Source of the DNA: Capsicum annuum
Taxonomy: Eukaryota; Streptophyta; Magnoliopsida; Solanales; Solanaceae
Reading direction: 5' to 3'
NCBI RefSeq assembly: GCF_002878395.1
Contig: NC_061114.1
Span: 165,414,898-165,478,897, forward strand
DNA: 64,000 nt
Position numbers and translations under genes: made by a program. How positions within the stretch are numbered: the first letter of the stretch is position 1; each line of letters starts with the position of its first letter. Below the pieces are notes generated by a model. It ran no database searches. It had not been told where the DNA came from and saw only the letters and a list, made by a program, of their open reading frames with translations. Of the stretch, positions 56,668 to 64,000 are shown in pieces.

Positions 56668-58964
56668 TACAAAATAGATAGGTGTATTGCAGTTGAAAAT
56701 TAGTCTAGGTAGTGATAATAATCACATATACGCAGATGGTACTAATGTTGACTATAATGTAGTTGCTCATATCACTGTTAATTTGAATAATATAAATAAT
56801 GCTCAATATTTTATGGAGGACGTAACTGATCACAGGGGAACTGAACTTTATCCAAGATGTACATTTATGTAGGTTCCAATATGAAGGTGATGCAACTCAT
56901 ATTAAAATAACCATCCCTTGTGTTTGGAAAATCATTGTTTAAGATGATATTTCCAAAACAGAGTCTGAGAATCTGTATGTTTGGTGCTTGTGGCTTGGCA
57001 ACTCAATTTGACCGAGCCTGTAGTTTTGGTGTTTACTTGAATGATCTTTATTAGTGTATTAATGTTGTATTCTACCATTACCATATAATTGAGAATCGAT
57101 TAATGTTACTCCCAAATGTTGGTATTGTTGTGAAAATTGAATTCAACATTTTATCTATACAATTTTGTTTGAATTTTGAAGCCTCTTTTAGGTTTTATGA
57201 AAAATAAGTTCAATAGGGTAGAAACTTAAATAGTTCAGTAATGGACTCAGTTACTTTGCAGAAAATTATAAGATTTTGACTTTGACTTTGCTGTCATGTA
57301 GAAAAATAAAATATAAAAATGTTATCATGCTCTGTACAACTGGAGGTTGTAAATTTGAATACCTGCATATTGAAGATCGATAATATGTTCTAGCTCTTTT
57401 ATTTGGCCTTTGTGTCTTAGCCTTGATGCTAGTCTTCTATCTAAAATTGAAAGGGTTAAGTGAGGTATGAGTGATTAGTAATTGTCGTTGGATTCTCTGA
57501 CCTAAACAAAGCTACAACTATTATGTATTCAAACGGTAAATGCTTAAAATTTACATTCAAACAGTGTATACATCAAACTAATATTCTTTATCACGATTAA
57601 GTAATATTAAATTAAGAAAAATACATGTTAATTAATCATGATTAAGTAACATGAACTCTAGATTCAAACACACGACATACATATATTGGCAGGATGCATT
57701 TGGATCAATTGAGCCAGTAAAAAACTTTCCTCTCATTGGTACATATTTACTAAGGGCATGCACACTGGAATTTATTCCCTCCCTTTTGTATAAATGCATT
57801 TGTTTTTGGAGGGTACATTATCGTAAGGACAAAGTGTGATCAGTAAATATAATTCATATGAGATATGTTAAGGACCATCTAGATGCCTAACCCTTATTAT
57901 TTTAATATAATCGAATGCATTAGTACGAAGTTTGATAGTATATAGTAATTAGGTAAAGTATTATTGCATATTAGTTTTGAGCTGAGAAGTCTGATACTAT
58001 ACGTAATAATAGCTCTGAAGAGGCTTGGGTTATATTTAATTAGTGCGTACGGATTAAATAATGGGCAATCTTCAACTTTATGGTTATATAATCTTTTTTT
58101 CGTATCAATAATGACACTTCAGAAGAAATCTTTACTCAGTTTACCTAAAAATTAATCATCAAATTGGTATGAACAAAAAAGTAAGATTGATAATCTATAA
58201 AATAAGAGCACTTGGATAGACGATGATGTTTGTGTTATTTTATGGTATTTTTTAATATATTTGCATTTCAACCACAGATATACTTCAATGGGATATTTGT
58301 GTTGCCCTTTGCACTACTTCAATCTGTTTATCACAGGCGTTTGAGGTAGTTATTTATGTCTAACAGTGGAAGTAGTTTGACTATTGTTTGTCAATGTATT
58401 ACTGTGGAGCTTATTATTTTTGAGAATATTGTGATTTATGAGGTACTTGGATTGTGTAAAACAATTACGCTAGCTAGCTCTCAATTTATTCATTGGTGCA
58501 TCCATTGAAGAGGCATAGATAGTTTTCTGTAACGTTCAATAACTTTTTAGTTTGTTGGTCTTTCTTTCTTGTATTGATACTAATGTTTTGAAAGTTTAAG
58601 AACATTATTGAAATATATTTGTGTACTTATTTATTTTCTTTGTAAATTTAAGAATAGCAATATTGAATCTTTTTTTTCAATCTTAATCTCACATTCTCTA
58701 TTTTATAAAACAGGTGCAAAATGTTATGTATCAATTTTTATTACACATTCTGTAGCAGGTCTCATTGATATGTTTAAAGATCTAAACTTTAAAATGCACC
58801 AAATTTTGTTATTTGTATGAATATGTTAGACATAATTATTTTGTGAAACTTGACTCCTTGAAAAATACTACCAAGTAGTTAATATGTTTTATGTATTCAT
58901 GTTTTACAATTTATAATTCGAATTGACATCAATCTAGCTTATCGTACATGGTTAAATTATCTTA
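56668..58964. other. Interior of the composite, right part, unrecognised
   Basis: About 2.3 kb of AT-rich sequence. Open stretches of 60-70 codons are present on the plus strand (56687, 57651, 57964, 58608), but they share no known motif and have no supporting context. A small repeated phrase ..GATTAAGTAA(T/C)AT.AA occurs at 57595-57612 and 57639-57656. Confidence 0.4.
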
Positions 58965-60030
58965 CTATAATAAGAGTCAGTTTAGCAGCTGAAACAGGCA
59001 GGAGGTCGACATGTCTGCTTCAGCTGTAATTTTACTATATCACCCTAATTAATTATTATAAGTCATTTATGTATTAGTAAATTAATAATATTTATTACAA
59101 TAATAATAAGAGGTAGTTTAGCAGGTGAAGCAGGCAGGAGGTCGACAGGCCTTCTTCAGCTGCTTCAACTGTAATTTTACTGTATTACCCCTAATTAATT
59201 ATTATAAGTCATTTATGTATTAGTAAATTAATAATATTTAATAAAAATTAAAATAAACATTTATGACATAGCTACTTCAGTTGTTTTAACCGTAATTTTA
59301 CCATATCACCTCTTATTAAATATTATAGGTCATTTACGTATTATAACAATAATAATATTTAATTAAAAAGAGATAAAATAGAAATTTATGACTATTTGAA
59401 CTACTTCAATGATAATTTTAGTGTATCATGTGCTAAAGTTGCACGAGATTGTCATGCCTGCTTCAGCTGTTTCAACTGTAATTTTACTATATCACCCCTA
59501 ATTAATTATTATAAATTATTTATGTGTTAAAGAATTAATAATATTTTTTAAAAAATAGACATTTATGACATGTCTGCTTCAATTGCTTCAATCAAAATTT
59601 TACTATATCATTCCTAATTAATTATTATATCTCTAATTAAATATTATAAGTCATTTACATATTAAAAAATTAATAATATTTAATTTAAAAACAAAGTAAA
59701 ATAGGCATTTATGGTTGTTTACGCTGCTTCAATCATAATTTTACTGTATCACCATTAATTAATTATCATTTATTTTTTATCATAATTGTTCTATGTCGGT
59801 TCCAATTAGTTATTATAGGTCACTTAGGGACATACGTGCTTTATTGCTTTCATCGTGATTTTACTATATTACCCCTAATTAATTATTATAATCGTCTAAG
59901 CATTGAAAAATTGATAATATTTCATAAAAAAAAGGTAAAAGAGACATAAGATAATATGTCAACATAAAAATTTTGATTGACTATCGAAATTATATTAGTG
60001 CACATAAATTAGGACGAGACAAAGCAAAAC
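58965..60030 (+). repeat. Right inverted array, about 8 units of a ~120-bp repeat
   Basis: The unit reads ATGTCTGCTTCAGCTG, then TTCAACTGTAATTTTACTAT, then ATCACCCCTAATTAATTATT, then ATAAGTCATTTATGTATTA, then AATAATATTTAATT and ACATTTATGAC. Units start near 59005, 59160, 59275, 59400, 59465, 59580, 59725 and 59845. The inner boundary phrase GCAGGCAGGAGGTCGACA occurs twice (about 58997 and 59127). It is the reverse complement family of the left array. Confidence 0.82.
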
Positions 60031-60169
60031 ATAAAATAGCATATTTTATAAGCAAGAGTAATATTTTTTCTATGCAGAAATTTTTCATACTAAACCTGTG
60101 GAAAAAATGCAGGTTTATATAGCCATAAAATGCCTATTTGGAAAAGAGGCAATGGTTCATTGAGCCACC

Positions 60170-61706
60170 TACAACCCTTATGGGTTCAACTCCCTGCTTA
60201 AAGGATCCCAGTGCATGAAGCCGCACGACCAGGTAAGAAAACCTGGGATGACTTAAATATAAAGTGTGACATCATGCACACGGTCACTAGGACCAAACCT
60301 CACATCGGCAAATTTGAGTTTCTAGTTTTGATCCCCCGGGAGCTCCACCTTCCACGACTACACCCCCCTCCTTTAAGACCAATTAAAATCATTTTCCAAC
60401 CAAACCATTATTCCATTATTGTTAACCAAGGCAATTAGTAGTGGTATCATCATACCAACTATAACTTGCAAGTATTATCCTTAGCCAATCCTTAAGGGAT
60501 TCCCATGTACTCCACATGATCTGAAATTAAACCAAAACAATGGTCACCAAGGCCTTTTAAATTCATTCAAAACTATTGACACCATTCATATCATTTAGAG
60601 TTCCATTACCGAGTTTAAACCATGCATAAATTCTATTGAAAATCCAATAATATAATAAAAACGTTGTTATAGGCATTTTATCAAACAAATTGGGGGCATC
60701 GTATTTCAAAAACCAAAGTCCATTACCAAAGAACCATTCCCATGCAATCAATTATCCAAAACCACTATTAAGGCATATAAAAGCATAATTAAAACATGGG
60801 AAAACCATAACCAAGAATTCATAACCAAAACTGCCAAATCATATTTGGAAACCCAAATTCATACAACAGTCAAATCATGAAAACATTGTATAAAACTATG
60901 CCTTTAGATAGAACTATCAATAAAGGAAGAGAACATGAATTAAACTAAGATGATGATGGAGAGAAATCACTAAGACAAGCCCCTATTTACTCCTTAAGAT
61001 GAAACCTTAGCTTTCTTTGCCCAAGAACTCTAGAGAGAATTTAAGAGTATTTTCAAGTGCTTAAGAATAGAATAATAGGAAAAATAACCTTCCAAGTGCA
61101 ATACAAGTCATGGGACCTTATTAGGATAAGTGTGGAAATGTCCAGATTGTCCTCACTTAAACTACTTTAAATTTCCATCATAGGGTACAACTGAACCTTA
61201 CGAGTCATACCTATCCTGTACGAGTAGAACCCACCTCTCATACCCTAGGATTTCCTCTTTGAACCTACCACTATCCAAGGCATGACACACCTAAACCTAA
61301 GTCGTATTCAAGAGTATGACTAGTACCCATAAACCGTACCCCTAGCAAAATAGAATCCAGGAGGTTTGAACACTAGCCACTATATGAGTCATGGGTAAAG
61401 TAACCAAACAACTCATACCCCTGGCTTACAGCTCATGGTGAGCCGCTCGTACTCAGATACAACTTAAGTTATCAAGTATAAAGTTGAGTAAAGTAACCAA
61501 ACAACTCATACCCAACTATACAACTCATACCACCCAAATCGTACCTATTCCAGTAACTACATCCATCTCACCAACCAATACTGGTTAACATACGACTAGA
61601 CAATGCCACCAGTACCCAAGTGTACAACTCGTTCTCCTAAGTTGTATTTTTCCTAGAAACCAAAAATCAAGAAAATTTTCTAAGGTCCAAAAACCAGGGT
61701 GTTTCA
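60170..61706 (-). repeat. Element D 3' LTR, truncated (A family)
   Basis: It matches the A LTR: CATGAAGCCGCACGACCAGG, GTGTGACATCATGCACACGG, ATAACTTGCAAGT, GTTTAAACCATGCATAAATT, and a GGGTGTTTCA end. About the first 700 bases of the LTR are missing on the left, where it abuts the right inverted array region. Confidence 0.82.
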
Positions 61707-61717
61707 GTCTCTCCCAC
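61707..61717 (-). promoter_or_regulatory. Element D polypurine tract
   Basis: GTCTCTCCCAC directly after the LTR end reads GTGGGAGAGAC on the sense strand, one base from the tract of element A. Confidence 0.75.
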
Positions 61718-61849
61718 TAGGAACATTCATCCCAGAATGAGGGATAAGGCAGAGGTAATCACACACATGAGTCATTTGCATTATCAAATATATTTCCAAT
61801 ATTTAACAAAGTTTGAAAACAAAGAGGCAAAGATATTAATATTTCCTTT

Positions 61850-62225
61850 AACAAACTCAGAAAATAAAGATGTGTTGAAGACACATACCTTCCGTATGAA
61901 TCCCAGAAGTAGAAAACAGATGCAGATACTTAGACTTTATGTCCTCCTTCGCTTCCCATGTAGCTTCTTCCACCTTATGGTTCAACCTCAGAACCTTAAC
62001 CAAAGCCATATCATTGGTTCATAACCAATGAACCTGCTTATTGAAGATCTCACCCAGAACCTCTTCATAAGATAGAGAGACTGAGATATCCAACCCTTCC
62101 AAAGAAACAATTGAATAAGGATCACCAAGACACTTCCTCAATACGGAGACATGACATACCATATGAATGGAGTTCAAACTAGGAGAAAACTCCAATTTAT
62201 AAGAAATATTTCCAACCCTCCACAA
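61850..62225 (-). pseudogene. Element D integrase tail and chromodomain
   Basis: The open part (62225-62019) reads MWRVGNISYKLEFSPSLNSI, then HMVCHVSVLRKCLGDPYSIV, then LSYEEVLGEIFNKQVHWL. The chromodomain continues to about 61885 as NHKVEEATWEA and SKYLHLFS-type text in a shifted frame. It is very close to the A-element copy, differing by scattered substitutions. Confidence 0.78.
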
Positions 62226-63298
62226 AACTACATAAGGACCGATATTTTAGGGACTGATCTTCCCCTTTTTGACAAACCGCATTACTCCCTTTATGGGACA
62301 TACCTTGAGGAACACCTTATCCCTAACCTCAAACTCTAAGTCTCTATTCCTTACATCTATAAAGGACTTTTGGCGACTTTGGGCAGCCTTAAGCCTATCT
62401 AAAATCACCTTTACCTTTTCCATAGCTTGATAGACTAAATCCAGACCGAACATATCCACCTCACTAAGCTTGAACCAACCAATAGGAGATCTACACCTCC
62501 TACCATACAATGCCTCAAAGGGGGCTATACCAATACTAGAATGATAACTATTGTTGTAGGAAAATTCTATCAGAGGTAAATGCTCAACCCAATTGCCACC
62601 ATAATCAATCACACATGCCCAAAGCATATCCTCCAATGTCTGAATAGTTCTTTTCACTTTCCTATCCTCCTGGCGATGAAAAGCATTACTCAAACTCACC
62701 TTAGTACCCAATCCTTTCTAAAAAGACCATAAAAAAAACTATGTACCATAATCAGAGATAATCAAAATAGGTACCACATGAAGCTTCACAATATCCAAAA
62801 AATATAACTTTGCATAATCCTCCATCGAAAAGAAAGTCCTCACTGGTAAGAAGTAAGAAGACTTTATCATCCCATCCGTAATGACCTAAATTAAATCATA
62901 TTGATTTCGAGACAAAGGAAGACTGGTAATAAAATCTATATTAATTACCTCCCATTTCCATTCAGGCAAAACAATTTCTTGATACAACCCATTGGGTCTC
63001 ATATGCTCAACGTTAACTTGTTCACACACCAAGAACTTAGCCACAAAATTAGCCACGTCTCTTTCATACCATTCCACCTATATATCTCCTTGAGATCATG
63101 ATACATCTTTATCGAGTTAGAGTGTATAACATAACATGATTCATGCGCCTTAGCTAAGATCCTTCGTTACAACCCTTTGACATTAAGAACACACAACCTC
63201 CCTTGGTATCATAAAGTACCGTCGCCATTGATATCAAACACCATTACCTTCTACATACCAATATTACTCTTATTTTTCTTTAAGATATGATCTAGCAA
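62226..63298 (-). pseudogene. Element D integrase, interrupted by LTR H
   Basis: The core and C-terminal part are open in 62711-62247: GTKVSLSNAFHRQEDRKVKR, TIQTLEDMLWACVIDYGGNW, EFSYNNSYHSSIGIAPFEAL, GRRCRSPIGWFKLSEVDMFG, DRLKAAQSRQKSFIDVRNRD. The catalytic glutamate position reads RKVKRTIQ where relatives have GQ-E-R-TIQ, so the glutamate is lost. The zinc part (63077-62886) has EWYERDVANFVAKFLVCEQV and NIDFITSLPLS, with the first core aspartate. Pol ends abruptly at 63298, within the connection region, where another LTR starts. Confidence 0.8.
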
Positions 63299-64000
63299 TG
63301 TAAGACCCCATAAAATCCTAAGCTTAATTCAGTCCTTTAAAGCTTGTTAAGGAGTCCCAGACTTAGAAAATTTCAGTTAAGCATTCATACATAGAGTCAT
63401 TTTAGCTTTTATAAGTTGGAGATCCTATCTCATGAACCTTATGACCTTAAAATATTGACTTTTTTGTTAATTCATGATTAGGAATGTTAGTAGGTCACTT
63501 CGAGTGAGTTTTGAATTTTTTAGACCTCGTTTGAACCATATTTGGATGACCAAAATAGTAGGTCAATGCAATCTCGATGCGTTTCCCATCGCATCGACAA
63601 ATAATGTTCCCCCAGTTTCAGTGTAATTCTAGTAAACCAATGCGAACTCGATGAGGCACTTTGGTCATCGCATTAATGCCATCGATGTGATGCGTCGGTC
63701 TACACATCACTAGACCCATTTTCAGTCATTAAGCTCTGTGTTCATAAGTGTATTTGGGTCATTTTCCCACCCTTAATCATCCCCCAAAATACAAAATTCA
63801 GCCTTCAATAAGAAAATTACTCTAATTCTCTCTCAAGTTACTCAAGCATAAAACCTTAGGAAATCAAATTTCAAGATTCAATCTTCAAGAACACTCTATC
63901 AATCTTTAAGAATTTAATTGCCAAGGTGTGAAGTGTTTATCTAAGGGATCCTTCCACCCTTAGAGTCTAAGAATCTCTTTTAAAGTTTACAAGCTGATTT
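63299..64000 (+). repeat. LTR H, start only, running off the window
   Basis: It starts TGTAAGACCCCATAAAATCC, typical of chromovirus LTR starts, exactly where element D pol is broken. The interior has a CpG-rich patch (63575-63710) with CGATGCG/CATCGCATCGA words like those in the C LTR. After that comes a CTAATTCTCTCTCAAGTTAC leader-type run near 63820, pointing to plus orientation. AGCAA (63294-63298) is the candidate left target copy. The right end is outside the window. Confidence 0.65.

Larger units (their letters stand above)
51898..60030. mobile_element. Candidate foldback-type composite transposon
   Basis: Two arrays of the same roughly 120-bp repeat lie in inverted orientation (51898-52945 and 58965-60030) around about 6 kb. 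The outer edges match when one is inverted: TCCAATTTAAACGACACTGA, then ATATAATTCGAGAGTCAAC on the left; TCCTAATTTATGTGCACTAA, then ATATAATTTCGATAGTCAA from the right. The inner edges match too: AGCTGCTAGCTAACTGAATC on the left, AGCTGCTAAACTGACTC from the right. Long inverted repeats built of tandem sub-repeats are the hallmark of foldback elements. No transposase was found inside. Two independent arrays in opposite orientation are the alternative. Confidence 0.5.

Noticed and set aside
57651..58820. Host gene with several exons in the right interior of the composite
   Set aside because: The open stretches lack splice-site support, share no motif and are short. The sequence is mostly AT-rich.

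Overview
The window looks like plant nuclear DNA, a repeat-rich intergenic or heterochromatic stretch. No intact host gene, rRNA, tRNA, operon or CRISPR array could be supported. Nearly everything recognisable is transposable element. A Solanaceae genome is the best guess. The evidence is a TS-type tRNA-derived SINE with A and B boxes (about 56.5 kb), a plant RTE-clade LINE ending in a (TTG)n tail (about 54.2-55.4 kb), and many large Ty3/gypsy chromoviruses of Tekay/Del type with LTRs over 2 kb and a chromodomain after integrase. Species cannot be fixed from the sequence alone.

Layout. 1-10.9 kb: A/C-rich, very G-poor plus strand with old non-coding LTR-type repeats, an initiator-Met primer site at 7217, a B-like LTR (7.43-10.13 kb), several degenerate tandem arrays and a 0.4-kb direct repeat at 1.83 and 10.45 kb. 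11.2-19.3 kb: LTR fragment and a plus-strand gypsy element (E) ruined by stops, with gag, protease, RT, RNase H, integrase and chromodomain remnants followed by its 3' LTR. 19.9-49.9 kb: a nest. A probable solo LTR (G) is split by element B (target duplication AATAG) and by element C (target duplication GTAGT). Element A sits inside the left LTR of B. All three are on the minus strand. B has lost protease and RT, and its left LTR carries a patch of pol sequence. C is the best preserved, with an unbroken RT active-site motif.

49.9-60 kb: a Tourist-like (PIF/Harbinger) non-autonomous element with TTA duplication, then two roughly 1-kb arrays of a roughly 120-bp degenerate repeat in inverted orientation (51.9-52.9 and 59.0-60.0 kb). 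These flank about 6 kb that contains the LINE, the SINE and short exon-like blocks. The arrangement resembles a foldback transposon and is the most interesting candidate in the window. 60.2-64 kb: a truncated A-family element (D) interrupted by another LTR (H) that runs off the window.

How it works together: these are dead or dying parasitic elements layered by successive insertion. The coding parts all belong to one retrotransposon life cycle: gag capsid, protease, reverse transcriptase/RNase H, and an integrase with a chromodomain that probably steers integration. Strand composition follows element orientation, because the sense strand of each gypsy element is G/T-rich.
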